From positions 124,001 to 188,000 of the forward strand of contig NZ_JAVRHN010000007.1 of assembly GCF_031846645.1 (NCBI RefSeq): DNA of 64,000 bases, in the 5' to 3' direction. The position numbers and the translations under genes were made by a program. The first letter of the stretch is position 1. Every line of letters begins with the position of its first letter. Under the pieces are notes generated by a model. It searched no databases and was not told the DNA's origin. It worked only from the letters and a program-made list of their open reading frames with translations. Of this stretch, positions 26,064 through 34,747 are shown in pieces. Source of the DNA: Autumnicola psychrophila (GTDB lineage: Bacteria; Bacteroidota; Bacteroidia; Flavobacteriales; Flavobacteriaceae).

Positions 26064-27027
26064 CTCGCATAATCCTTAAAACAGTATGCTTTACTATCTT
26101 TTTAAGTGTTCGTGGTTTATTCCAAACCACGCCCAACCCTCTTAAATAACTTCCCCTATTGATAAAACTTTTAGCAATTAACCAATATAAACGGTTATTA
26201 CCTATTTTAGCTTGATCTTTTATTCTTTTATAATTGCCTGGATTGCACTTCTTTATAAAACCCAGCATTTCTGCTCGAGTCTCTAATTCCATTTTAAAGA
26301 TTCTTAACCAACCACTTTCTCCGCCTGCCTTAGCAATCACACTGCTCTCATGATACCTGAAAAAATTCAAAGTTTCAGCCAAAAAAGCAACTTTTGAGTT
26401 GCAAAGAAGCTGAACGTAATAAACCCAATCGGCATTATACTTCATAAATGGATTAAAAACCAGAGGAGTTATTTTTATTAACTCCTCCTTCTTAAAGAGC
26501 ACTGCACTTACATTGGGAATCACATTCTTGTGGATTAAATACTTTTCAATAAATTCACTCCCATTCATTTTAAAGTTTCCCCTGAATATATTTTCTTCAT
26601 ATTTCGAGGTATGGGTGATCCAGTTCCCTGTGACTTTACCGTCAGCATTCATCCGGTGAGATTGGCAAAAAGATAAAGCTATACCCGAGTCGGCAGAATG
26701 AAGCTTCAAAAGTTTCTCCAGAAAAGTTACTTCACAATAATCATCAGATTCTGCTATCCACACGAACTCACCTTTCGCCAGGCCTATTCCTTTGCTCCAT
26801 TGTTTAAAAGTACTGCCGGAGTTATCTTCGTTAAAGATACAATGGCTAACTTTCGGATGACTTCTATAATCCAATAAAATATCCATACTCCCATCTGAAC
26901 TGGAATCGTCCAGTAAAATAACTTCAAAATTTTGATAGGTCTGATTGAAAACACTGCGCAACCTCAATTTCAAAAACTGGGAGTGATTGTAATTTGGGAC
27001 AATAATGGAAACTAATGTATTTTTCAT
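26056..27027 (-). CDS. Family 2 glycosyltransferase
   Basis: This 323-residue GT-A enzyme begins MKNTLVSIIVPNYNHSQFL. It has VILLDDSSSDGSMDIL near residue 36, NSGSTFKQWSKGIGLAKGEF, and the metal motif VWIAESDDYCEVTFLE near residues 91-106. The acceptor half has NVSAVLFKKEELIKI and KYNADWVYYVQLL, where the A-D-W is the base region. It lies 18 bp after the sulfotransferase stop and overlaps the next gene by 8 bp. Substrate unknown. Confidence 0.92.
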   Translation of the reverse strand: MKNTLVSIIVPNYNHSQFLKLRLRSVFNQTYQNFEVILLDDSSSDGSMDILLDYRSHPKVSHCIFNEDNSGSTFKQWSKGIGLAKGEFVWIAESDDYCEVTFLEKLLKLHSADSGIALSFCQSHRMNADGKVTGNWITHTSKYEENIFRGNFKMNGSEFIEKYLIHKNVIPNVSAVLFKKEELIKITPLVFNPFMKYNADWVYYVQLLCNSKVAFLAETLNFFRYHESSVIAKAGGESGWLRIFKMELETRAEMLGFIKKCNPGNYKRIKDQAKIGNNRLYWLIAKSFINRGSYLRGLGVVWNKPRTLKKIVKHTVLRIMRDD

Positions 27028-27045
27028 CCTCTTCTGATGATTTTT

Positions 27046-27756
27046 TTACTCCGCAAAAGAATAGGAAGATTTAAATTTAAATCTCAAGTAATCTGATCTT
27101 CTTCTTTTATCCTCAAAGTAATAATCCAAGAATTCAATATCTAAAGGATATTTTTTTTCTATTAGTTTTTTTCTCTTTTCACTGTAGAATCTCGAGTAAT
27201 GATTTATTTTTCTTTTTAAAGCATTTACTTTCCGATTAAAAACAGAAGGATTTAGTCCCATCCTTTTTGCCAAAACTGGCAGCTCATTCTCTAAATTCTC
27301 AAAGCGTATGACCTTGTCAAATTTTATTTCTTCGCCATTTAAGAAAAAATAACTTATTTGGCTATTTAAATGATCTCCTCTAAAGAAACTTTTATTTTTT
27401 TCATTTAGAACTTTTTTGAATTTTTCTTGTTTATGAAGAAAGTTAAAAAAGCTATCCTGAATTTTCTGCTCCCTACATAACCAGGTGTAATCAGAAAAAG
27501 CACGATCCCAGGGGTTTCTGACAATTATAAACTTGTAGTAACTATCCCAGGTGTTTCTATCGATAAAATTGTAATTCAATAACTGTTGAGGAGTAGCATG
27601 TTGTAAAAAAAGTTTATGTTCTTGGTTCCACCCAAAGAGATTAACGTTATTCTTTTCTGTATTATCCATTATGTCTATACCAAAAGCAGTTTCCACGCTG
27701 GATCCAGCACATTTCGATATATGAATAAATATACATTTATGTTTATGGGAAATCAT
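27046..27756 (-). CDS. Carbohydrate sulfotransferase (Sulfotransfer_2 type, PAPS-dependent)
   Basis: This 236-residue protein carries both PAPS-binding motifs of the sulfotransferase superfamily. The 5'-phosphosulfate loop is FIHISKCAGSSVETAFG near residues 10-26. The 3'-phosphate motif is FIIVRNPWDRAFSDYTWL near residues 76-93. YFFLNGEEIKFDKVIRFENL follows, as in chondroitin or heparan 2-O-type bacterial homologues. It would transfer sulfate from PAPS to a hydroxyl of the glycan in the cytoplasm before export. It is encoded immediately after wzt with no gap and has no signal peptide. No PAPS synthesis gene is in the window. Confidence 0.88.
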   Translation of the reverse strand: MISHKHKCIFIHISKCAGSSVETAFGIDIMDNTEKNNVNLFGWNQEHKLFLQHATPQQLLNYNFIDRNTWDSYYKFIIVRNPWDRAFSDYTWLCREQKIQDSFFNFLHKQEKFKKVLNEKNKSFFRGDHLNSQISYFFLNGEEIKFDKVIRFENLENELPVLAKRMGLNPSVFNRKVNALKRKINHYSRFYSEKRKKLIEKKYPLDIEFLDYYFEDKRRRSDYLRFKFKSSYSFAE

Positions 27757-29040
27757 TTATAGTTCGTTTTTCTGCCACGAGTACTCTGTGAAGAATTTAC
27801 CAAGGTTTTTTGTAGATGGTGTTCTTCCGCTGTTAAAAAAATCACCTTCATTAACCTTTATATTTTCAAACTTTTCATGTTCAAATAAAACTTTACTACT
27901 TATCAAATCCAGTATCTCGATACCTATACAATATTTTCCTGGAACTAATGCCATTTTTTTAATCATACATTGCAATTCGAATTGTTCATTAGGTTCAGAC
28001 AGATGACTGTTATTGGTGTGAAAAGTATTTAATGTGGTTATCAATTCTTCCCTCTCGTCAAATAATTGGAGCCTAACATTAAATTCTATTTTATTTTTTG
28101 ATTCATTCTTTAAACATATGGTGAAGGCATATGATGAACCTGCAAACAAATCAGAAGTTTTACTTCCTTTACAATTGGTAATATAAAAATTTTGGATTAT
28201 TGCATCTCTTAACTTAACTGGAAAGGAAGACTTCAGATTCTGTTTTTCTCCTTTCTTTAAGAGATATTTTGTAACTGCTTTATAGACATCTCCTTCATAA
28301 ATCGTATTACCATTTTCTAATAAAACACACCTTGAACATAACTGCTGTATCGACACCATGTTATGACTCACAAAAAGCACCGTTCTACCTTCTCCGGTAG
28401 AAAGATCCTGCATTTTACCAATCGCCTTTTTCTGAAATTCCGCATCACCAACCGCCAGTACCTCATCTACCACTAAGATCTCAGGCTCTAGATGTGCAGC
28501 TACTGCAAACCCCAGCCTAACCGTCATCCCACTACTATAACGTTTTACCGGAGTATCTATATATTTTTCACAACCGGAAAAAGCGATGATCTCATCTAAT
28601 TTAGCTTTAATTTCAGCTTTACTCATTCCCAAAACAGCGCCATTCATAAAAATGTTTTCTCTTCCGGTCAATTCTCCATGAAAGCCCGTTCCTACTTCCA
28701 GTAAAGACGCTATTCTGCCCCTGGTTTTTATACTGCCGGTCGTAGGAGCTGTTACTCTGGATAATATTTTTAGCAGTGTAGATTTTCCTGCCCCATTTTT
28801 CCCAATAATTCCCAGAACTTCTCCCTGTTTGACTTCAAAATTTATATCCTTTAAAGCCCATACATACTCTTCATTGGCTTTAACACTTCTATCGTTTATA
28901 CCACCAACTTTTAAATATGGATCCTCTTTTCCCCTTATTTGATGCCACCACCGATTTAGGTCATGCTGCAAACTACCTGTACCCACCGTACCTAAACGGT
29001 ATTGTTTCGAAATATTTTCTGCTTTTAGTATTACACTCAT
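27757..29040 (-). CDS. wzt: ABC transporter ATPase for polysaccharide export (Wzt type, with C-terminal glycan-binding domain)
   Basis: This 427-residue protein energises export of a lipid-linked polysaccharide across the inner membrane with the Wzm permease. The nucleotide-binding domain (residues 1-250) has GIIGKNGAGKSTLLKIL (Walker A), RYSSGMTVRLGFAVAAHL (signature), EILVVDEVLAVGDAEFQ (Walker B) and LFVSHNM (switch His). The N-terminal WHQIRGKEDPYLKVGG insertion and the LLEVGTGFHGELTGRENIF stretch are typical of O-antigen and teichoic-acid exporters. Residues 265-427 form a beta-rich extension like the Wzt C-terminal domain, which in other systems recognises the finished glycan terminus. 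It follows wzm by 68 bp that contain a CACTTTT-type minisatellite. Confidence 0.93.
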   Translation of the reverse strand: MSVILKAENISKQYRLGTVGTGSLQHDLNRWWHQIRGKEDPYLKVGGINDRSVKANEEYVWALKDINFEVKQGEVLGIIGKNGAGKSTLLKILSRVTAPTTGSIKTRGRIASLLEVGTGFHGELTGRENIFMNGAVLGMSKAEIKAKLDEIIAFSGCEKYIDTPVKRYSSGMTVRLGFAVAAHLEPEILVVDEVLAVGDAEFQKKAIGKMQDLSTGEGRTVLFVSHNMVSIQQLCSRCVLLENGNTIYEGDVYKAVTKYLLKKGEKQNLKSSFPVKLRDAIIQNFYITNCKGSKTSDLFAGSSYAFTICLKNESKNKIEFNVRLQLFDEREELITTLNTFHTNNSHLSEPNEQFELQCMIKKMALVPGKYCIGIEILDLISSKVLFEHEKFENIKVNEGDFFNSGRTPSTKNLGKFFTEYSWQKNEL

Positions 29041-29072
29041 TCTCCCCTGTTGTCAGTTCCCCCTATCATCTA

Positions 29073-29106
29073 CAAAGATTTTACTATTCACTTTTCACTC
29101 TTCACT
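29073..29106. repeat. Short TTCACTTTTCAC-type minisatellite
   Basis: A run of TTCACT units (ACTATTCACTTTTCACTCTTCAC) lies in the wzm-wzt spacer. The same type of tract recurs at 29975-30060, 30435-30482 and 34688-34747 in either orientation. Confidence 0.7.
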
Positions 29107-29108
29107 TA

Positions 29109-29972
29109 TTAAACCGTATCAATAAAATTCTTCTCTGTCCGGTTAAAAATAATCAATCCCACCAGAAATAAAACCACTGAAATTAAAAATGTATAACCAA
29201 GACTCGCCCAGGAGAAAACTCCGGTATCCAGCAACATATACCTAAATCCTTCAATGATATTAGTCAGCGGATTATATTCCACTACCCAACCATAATCCCC
29301 CAGCTGCTTTACAGCTTCACTTAAAGGGTATGGCACTGCAGAGATGTATATAAGTAAAGAGGTAGCAAAACCAACTAAAACCGTCAAATCCCTGTATTTG
29401 GTGGTAAAAGCTGAAATAATCATCCCGAGTCCCAATCCCATCAGCGCCATCATTAAGACGTAAGCAGGAAAAAGCACCAGATTAGCATTCGGATTTATTT
29501 CGTACCCCTTAAATAAAAAGTAGCAATAAAATATGACAAATATCAGCAACTGTATTCCCAGCTTCAGCAGATTGGAGATCGTTGTACTTAGTGGCATGAT
29601 CACCCGCGGGAAATACACTTTACCAAAAAGTCCGGCATTGCTCCTAAATGTATTTGAGCTTCCCGTAAGACACTGACTAAAATAATTCCAGGCCGTGATC
29701 CCCGCCAGGTTAAACAGAAAAGGAGGAACCGTTCCAGTGGGAATATTCGCTATATTATTAAATACCAATGTAAATATTATTGAAGTAAAAAGCGGCTGAA
29801 TGAAATACCACAGCGGTCCAAGAATGGTTTGCTTATAAACGGTGACAATATCCCGTTTCACAAACAGCACCAGCAAATCCCGGTACCGCCAGATCTCCTT
29901 AAAATTAAGGTCGATCAGCTTCCGCTTGGGAGTGATTTCATAGAGCCATTCGTTGTTATTCGCTTCGCTCAT
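29109..29972 (-). CDS. wzm: ABC-2 polysaccharide export permease (Wzm type)
   Basis: This 287-residue inner-membrane protein has an amphipathic N-terminus (NFKEIWRYRDLLVLFVKRD) typical of Wzm/TagG and six hydrophobic segments. LGPLWYFIQPLFTSIIFTLVF is the first. SSNTFRSNAGLFGKVYFPRVI is the cytoplasmic loop. The last helices carry YNPLTNIIEGFRYMLLDTG, a conserved Wzm stretch. Together with wzt it forms the ABC exporter of the locus. Confidence 0.93.
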   Translation of the reverse strand: MSEANNNEWLYEITPKRKLIDLNFKEIWRYRDLLVLFVKRDIVTVYKQTILGPLWYFIQPLFTSIIFTLVFNNIANIPTGTVPPFLFNLAGITAWNYFSQCLTGSSNTFRSNAGLFGKVYFPRVIMPLSTTISNLLKLGIQLLIFVIFYCYFLFKGYEINPNANLVLFPAYVLMMALMGLGLGMIISAFTTKYRDLTVLVGFATSLLIYISAVPYPLSEAVKQLGDYGWVVEYNPLTNIIEGFRYMLLDTGVFSWASLGYTFLISVVLFLVGLIIFNRTEKNFIDTV

Positions 29973-30049
29973 GATAGTGAAGAGTGAGAAGTGAAGGGTA
30001 AAGAGATTAAAAAGAAATTCGCTTCGCTCATCTTTTTAGTGAATGGTGA

Positions 30050-30406
30050 TTAGTGATTAGTTTTTTTCTTAATATAATTTCTGAAGCCAATGATCAATTT
30101 TCGAACTTCGGTGATATTTTTAAATACAGTATCCACATCAGATATAAAACCGAGTCGTAGGGCGATTTCTATCTGTGTTTCAACTTCCGCAAGTGATCCT
30201 AGCGCCACATTTAGAAAATATAGTAATTCCTTATCACTGCTCCTACCAGCTCCTTCAGCTATATTTGAGGGCACAGAAACCGAAGCACGCCTGATCTGAT
30301 TAGTTAATCCGTACATTTCAGAAGATGGAAATTTAGTAGAAACCTTGTAAATAATTTCCACTAAATCCATGCTTTTCTTCCAAACATCCAAATCTTTATG
30401 ATTCAT
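30050..30406 (-). CDS. Four-helix-bundle protein (23S rRNA intervening-sequence-protein family)
   Basis: This 118-residue protein matches the family first found in 23S rRNA intervening sequences. Landmarks are KDLDVWKKSMDLVEIIYKV near residue 4, FPSSEMYGLTNQIRRASVSVPSNI (written here in part), AEGAGRSS, and FLNVALGSLAEVETQIEIALRLG. The molecular function is unknown; such genes are frequent near repeats and in polysaccharide loci of Bacteroidota. It sits between wzc and wzm with minisatellite tracts on both sides (29975-30060 and 30435-30482). This suggests it arrived as a unit with those repeats. Confidence 0.9.
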   Translation of the reverse strand: MNHKDLDVWKKSMDLVEIIYKVSTKFPSSEMYGLTNQIRRASVSVPSNIAEGAGRSSDKELLYFLNVALGSLAEVETQIEIALRLGFISDVDTVFKNITEVRKLIIGFRNYIKKKTNH

Positions 30407-30434
30407 TCTCCTACTTTAAATTTTAATGAATGAA

Positions 30435-30482
30435 CTTTCGTGAACTCTTCACTCTTCACTAGTCACTAGTCACTAGTCACTA
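30435..30482. repeat. TCACTAG/CTCTTCA tandem tract
   Basis: A short tandem array with units TCACTCT and AGTCACT (four AGTCACT-like copies) lies between wzc and the four-helix-bundle gene. Confidence 0.75.
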
Positions 30483-30486
30483 AAGA

Positions 30487-32955
30487 TCATTCAAAATTCC
30501 TCATAAATTTCTTCCAGCTTTTCTTCATTTGAGCCATCTTGGAAGGGGCTTCTCCGTAGTAGCCTTTTGCATATCTGTTATAACCATAGCCGTAGCCATA
30601 ACCGTAACCATAGCCGTAACCATAGCCGTATTTCGCTCTGTGCACAAAATGGTTTAGCACAAAGCTGATATTTTTTAATTCCCCTTTCTGGTATTTTCCA
30701 TTAATGGTTTCCAGCATTCCACGTTTGGTATAATCCTGCCTGATAAGGTACAATGTGGCATCGGCATATTTCACCAGGTTTAAGGCATCGGCAACCATAC
30801 CTATTGGCGGGGAATCCAGGATGATATAATCATACTTTTGTCGCAACTCTTCCATCAGCTTATCCATTTGCTCGGTAAGCAACAATTCTGAAGGGTTTGG
30901 TGGTACAGGTCCCGCAGTAATGACATCCAGGTTCTTTATCTCGCTTTTCTGAATAATATCTTCGGAATTGGCTTCAGAAATTAGGTAATTCACAATTCCC
31001 AATTCATTATTCAGCTTAAAGTCATCGAAAATTTTCGGCTTCCTTAAATCCACCCCTACCAGTACAGTCTTCTTGTCACTCATCGCGAATACCGTCGCCA
31101 GGTTCATCGCGCAAAAGGTTTTCCCTTCCCCTGAAACCGAAGAGGTTACCAATAACGCTTTTGAGCCGGTTACTCCCTGCTTTTTATACATAAATTGCAG
31201 ACTGGACCGAATCCCCCTGAAACTTTCTGCTACCGAAGATTTTGGACTTGAATAAACAGCGAGATTAGAGTCGAGTTTACTTTTTCCAATTAGTCCCAGG
31301 ATAGGCACCGGGGACAGGCGGGTAACTTCCTGCGCATTAAGAATATTGGTATTCAGAAAGACCAGCAGGAACACGAATGTTAATGGAATAACCCCGCCAA
31401 CCATTACCGCCATTACGTAGTTTAACTGAGTGTTAGGACCAATCTGCCCGCCACCGGTATCTTTGGCTTTATCAATGACCATTACGTCACTTACGTTTGC
31501 GGCTTTTACCAACCCGGCTTCACTACGCTTTTCAAGAAAGAGATTATAGGTTTTTTCGCTGATACTGTATTTACGCTGAATCTTCAGAAGGTCCTGCTCT
31601 TCCTGCGGCAACTTCTTTATTTCAGCTTCAAACCCGTCAATTTTCCGGTTAATATCAGAGAGCTCTTCCCCTAAAATTCCGCGGGAAGAACTTATATTTT
31701 CAACAAGAATAGATTTTACCGAATTGATCTGCCGGTCGATATCTGAGAAAGCAGGAGCTCCTTCTTTTAGAGAATACTGATAATTACTGCGCTGTTCAGC
31801 CAGTTGTACTATCTTATTTACACCACTTACAATACTTCCCTCACTTATTCCTGCAACAGACGGTGCGGGAACGCTGGAATAATCACTTCTGGTTTCCAGG
31901 TATGTCTTCAGGGTTTCATAATAAGCCAGCTGCCTCCTGATATCCTCCTTGCGCACATCCAGAGTAGACAGTTTATTTGAAATCTCACTACTTTCCGCAG
32001 AAATATCGAGAATAGCATTTTCGTTTCTAAAGTCATTCAGTTCGTTCTCCACAACCTGCAATTCCCGTGATTTTACCGCAAGGCTACTATCGATAAACCT
32101 GATGGTTTTTGTAGCAAAGAGGTTCTTCCGCGCCAGCATATTTTCGCTGAGCACTGCAACAGACCCGTTCAGATAGTCCACCAGTCGGGTTTTATTATTT
32201 CCGGTTTGGCTTAGTCGTAAAACAGAGGAACCGTTATTGTCGGTTGCCACGTTAACAGATCGATACCTCCCCACTGCAGAATCGAAATTCAGGAAGCTCA
32301 CATAAAACGGTTTCCCTGCCTGCAAGGCATGATCTGTACGTGTAACTATGCCACTAAAAAATGGAAGGTTTACAGGCTCACCCACCCTAAAGCTCTGAGA
32401 AAATTTCCGGTTATTTACAGGAACAGATTTTTTCTCTTTGCTTCTGAAATTCTGAGCAGATATATTTTCAGGTAAATCAGCTTTAATTAAAAAATTTACT
32501 GAATCCTGAAAAGTTACCGTGAAAGTTGTATTTAGAGCCTGATAGGCGCTGGTATCTACTAGAATTTCAAAGGGAGCTTTTCCGTAGGCATCGACACGCT
32601 GATATTCGCCATCTTCCAGGTACTGTACATAAAACTGAAGCCGCTCCACCACCTCCTCATTATGAGACCTGGACCGGAGAATGGTGACTGCTGTATTTAC
32701 CTTGTCTGATGTTCCTCCCCAGTTAAACGTAAGACTGGTATTTGTAGTAAAAAAAGGGTTTTGATCATCCTTAATACTTATACTATTGTCCATCCTGTAG
32801 ACAGGAAGCTTCCTCACATTGTTATAATAGGCAACGGCAAAACTTATAGCTATAGAAAGTAATATCAATTTCCAGTAACTTATAACTTTTAGAACAAAAC
32901 CTTTAAAATCGAAGGTTGAGCCTACGTCTGATATGTGATCATCTTCATGTGCCAT
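30487..32955 (-). CDS. wzc: Polysaccharide co-polymerase / bacterial tyrosine autokinase (Wzc type)
   Basis: This 822-residue inner-membrane protein controls chain length and couples to the Wza pore. A Wzz-like N-terminal region has TM1 at residues about 28-47 and a large periplasmic coiled-coil part, with TM2 near residues 507-532. The cytoplasmic BY-kinase domain has Walker A SSVSGEGKT near residue 608, Walker A' VLVGVDLRKPK, and Walker B YIILDSPPIGMV. The C-terminal tail is Tyr-rich: eight consecutive Tyr-Gly pairs followed by YNRYAKGYYGE, the likely autophosphorylation cluster. It lies 1 bp from wza. A cognate low-molecular-weight phosphatase (Wzb) is not in the window. Confidence 0.95.
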   Translation of the reverse strand: MAHEDDHISDVGSTFDFKGFVLKVISYWKLILLSIAISFAVAYYNNVRKLPVYRMDNSISIKDDQNPFFTTNTSLTFNWGGTSDKVNTAVTILRSRSHNEEVVERLQFYVQYLEDGEYQRVDAYGKAPFEILVDTSAYQALNTTFTVTFQDSVNFLIKADLPENISAQNFRSKEKKSVPVNNRKFSQSFRVGEPVNLPFFSGIVTRTDHALQAGKPFYVSFLNFDSAVGRYRSVNVATDNNGSSVLRLSQTGNNKTRLVDYLNGSVAVLSENMLARKNLFATKTIRFIDSSLAVKSRELQVVENELNDFRNENAILDISAESSEISNKLSTLDVRKEDIRRQLAYYETLKTYLETRSDYSSVPAPSVAGISEGSIVSGVNKIVQLAEQRSNYQYSLKEGAPAFSDIDRQINSVKSILVENISSSRGILGEELSDINRKIDGFEAEIKKLPQEEQDLLKIQRKYSISEKTYNLFLEKRSEAGLVKAANVSDVMVIDKAKDTGGGQIGPNTQLNYVMAVMVGGVIPLTFVFLLVFLNTNILNAQEVTRLSPVPILGLIGKSKLDSNLAVYSSPKSSVAESFRGIRSSLQFMYKKQGVTGSKALLVTSSVSGEGKTFCAMNLATVFAMSDKKTVLVGVDLRKPKIFDDFKLNNELGIVNYLISEANSEDIIQKSEIKNLDVITAGPVPPNPSELLLTEQMDKLMEELRQKYDYIILDSPPIGMVADALNLVKYADATLYLIRQDYTKRGMLETINGKYQKGELKNISFVLNHFVHRAKYGYGYGYGYGYGYGYGYNRYAKGYYGEAPSKMAQMKKSWKKFMRNFE

Positions 32956-32956
32956 T

Positions 32957-33745
32957 CTATCTGCTAAAAATCAGTACAACTGAGGTTATTAAAGTAAAAA
33001 TAGTAGCAATCGTCCTGAAGGATTCCAATCCCGTAGTCCCGAAACCAAGCGCCTTTTGAGGTAAAGGATTTACTATGATCACGTCGTTAGGCTGAATATA
33101 ATAATAGGGGCTGGAAGTGGCTTCTATACTTGTAACATCTATGGTATGGATTTCCTCTCCCTGCGGATATTGCCTTACGATCTTCACTTTTTGGCGATCC
33201 CCCACATCGGTAATTCCGCCTGCATTTGCAATTGCTTCTATAATTGTTACCTGTTCTTTATAAATCACCTGGCTCCCGGAGCCAATTTCTCCCAAAGTGG
33301 TATACCTGATTCCTGCAAGTTTAACGGTTACAAATAAATTCGCCTCTTCTCTAAAATATTGCTGTAACAGCTCCTTTTCTATCTTTTCCCTCACCTCCTC
33401 TACCGTGTAGCCCAACACATTCAGCTCACCAAGCGTAGGTACACGTATATTCCCGTGATCATCTACCGTAAAACCATCAAAATAGACATTTTCTTCTGTA
33501 GTGGCATTGGGGTTTGCTTCACCTATAGGATTAAACATCCCCACTAATTCCTGGTCCAGGGCCTTTACGCGGATGCTTAAAAGATCTCCAATTTGAATTC
33601 TGTAAGGCTTCTTTAATCTTTGCACTTTTATAATACTGTCTACTGTATCAGGATTATCCTGAAGGTAACTCAGTTTTTTAGTAGAAATACACGACGAAAA
33701 GGAAAGTATCATCGCTAAAAGAAAAAGCAGGACTTTAAACTTCAT
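32957..33745 (-). CDS. wza: Outer-membrane polysaccharide export lipoprotein (Wza type)
   Basis: From ATG at 33745 the product is 262 residues and opens with a lipoprotein signal (MKFKVLLFLLAMILSFSSC). An in-frame GTG at 33757 would add four residues and separate the signal from the start. A poly-export domain (YRIQIGDLLSIRVKALDQEL, near residue 52) and an SLBB domain (GIRYTTLGEIGSGSQ to EAIANAGGI) follow. The last 20 residues are hydrophobic (ATIFTLITSVVLIFSR) and should span or contact a membrane. It is the first gene of the long minus-strand locus and has the best promoter of that locus directly upstream. Confidence 0.94.
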   Translation of the reverse strand: MKFKVLLFLLAMILSFSSCISTKKLSYLQDNPDTVDSIIKVQRLKKPYRIQIGDLLSIRVKALDQELVGMFNPIGEANPNATTEENVYFDGFTVDDHGNIRVPTLGELNVLGYTVEEVREKIEKELLQQYFREEANLFVTVKLAGIRYTTLGEIGSGSQVIYKEQVTIIEAIANAGGITDVGDRQKVKIVRQYPQGEEIHTIDVTSIEATSSPYYYIQPNDVIIVNPLPQKALGFGTTGLESFRTIATIFTLITSVVLIFSR

Positions 33746-33767
33746 ATTGACATTCACAAATAATTAA

Positions 33768-33796
33768 CAAATATAGGTTTTGTGGGTTAATATCAA
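33768..33796 (-). promoter_or_regulatory. Promoter of the polysaccharide locus (TTG-N18-TATATTTG)
   Basis: Read on the minus strand, TTG at 33796-33794 and TATATTTG at 33775-33768 are separated by 18 bp. This matches the Bacteroidota sigma-A consensus TTG-N17/20-TAnnTTTG. The predicted start of transcription is about 15-20 bp before the wza start codon, giving a very short leader. This is the only strong promoter pattern I found upstream of the minus-strand polysaccharide genes. Confidence 0.72.
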
Positions 33797-33888
33797 AAGT
33801 ATAAATTCTTTAACTTCGGAATTAATATTTCAAGCAGGCCAGTTGATAGTTAAATGATTAGTAGAAAGTTAAAAAGAAAAAGTTTGGG

Positions 33889-33962
33889 GTCGGAGTTTGG
33901 AGTTTGGAGTTCGGAGTTTGGAGTTCGGAGCTCGGAGTTCGGAGCTCGGAGTTCGGAGTTTG
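33889..33962. repeat. 8-bp minisatellite (GGAGTTCG/GGAGTTTG, about nine units)
   Basis: About nine tandem units of GGAGTTYG or GGAGCTCG lie upstream of wza. The reverse complement of the unit (CGAACTCC-like, then ACTACAAAC) also appears in the charged insert of the methyltransferase at 37.5 kb. Confidence 0.85.
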
Positions 33963-34682
33963 TAGTTATGCCACAGCAGAGTCGGAAACTGCGTGAGCAC
34001 CTAAATCACGATTTTAACTGACCCCTCGACTCCGCTCGGGAGAACATTTTTTTACAAAAACAGGCGGGTTCTAAAAATAAACAATTTCCAAATTAGTTAA
34101 ATAGAAGCTTTTATATAGGCTTTTCCGGCAGTTCGGAGTTCGGAGTTTGTAGCTATGCCGGAGCGGAGCAGGGAACGACGTTAGCACCTAAATCCTGCTT
34201 TTAACTAACCCCTCGACTCCGCTCGGGAGGACATTTTTTTACAGAAACAGGAGGGTTCTAAAAATAAAGAATTTTTGAAATAGTTAAATTAAAGCTGTTA
34301 TATATGCTTTTCCGGAAATTTAAAGGCCCGGATTGAAATTTGGAGATATCATTAAACTAAGACTCGTGTTTCTTGCTTCCTGAGTCCTGGCTCAATTCTT
34401 TGTCTAATCACTAATCACTTAAGAAGCACTTCCAAAATGTCAATTTTCGACCGGCCTAAGTTTGAAGTTTGTGGTTCGGAGTTTATAGCGATGCCAGAGC
34501 GGAGTCGGAAACTGCGTGAGCACCTAAATCCTGCTTTTAACTAACCCCTCGACTCCGCTCGGGAGGACATTTTTTTTTAAGAAATAGGCGGGTTCTAAAA
34601 ATAAACAATTTTTGAAATAGTTATATTGAAGCTGTTATATACGCTTTTCCGGCAATTTAAAGGACCGGATTAATTTTTAGAG
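33959..34682. repeat. Three copies of a 170-200 bp intergenic repeat
   Basis: Copies lie at about 33959-34131, 34146-34342 and 34482-34682, all in the same orientation. Each begins TTTGTAGYTATGCC. It continues through GCACCTAAATC, the highly conserved CCCCTCGACTCCGCTCGGGA, ACATTTTTTT, GGGTTCTAAAAATAAA, and ends in a TTATATAxGCTTTTCCGG stretch. Between copies 2 and 3 lie TCACTAATCACT tracts and one AATGGCAATTAT-type core (34429-34456). No open frame is conserved among copies. Together with the minisatellites these repeats fill the whole gap 33797-34818; I see no gene in it. Confidence 0.88.
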
Positions 34683-34687
34683 ATTGA

Positions 34688-34747
34688 ACTTTCCACTTTC
34701 CACTCTTCACTTTCCACTCTTCACTCTTCACTTTCCACTTTTCACTC
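34688..34747. repeat. CACTTTC/CACTCTT minisatellite
   Basis: About eight units of CCACTTT or TCACTCT in tandem precede the ABC-F gene by some 70 bp. It is of the same type as the tracts at 29.07, 30.0 and 30.44 kb. Confidence 0.75.
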
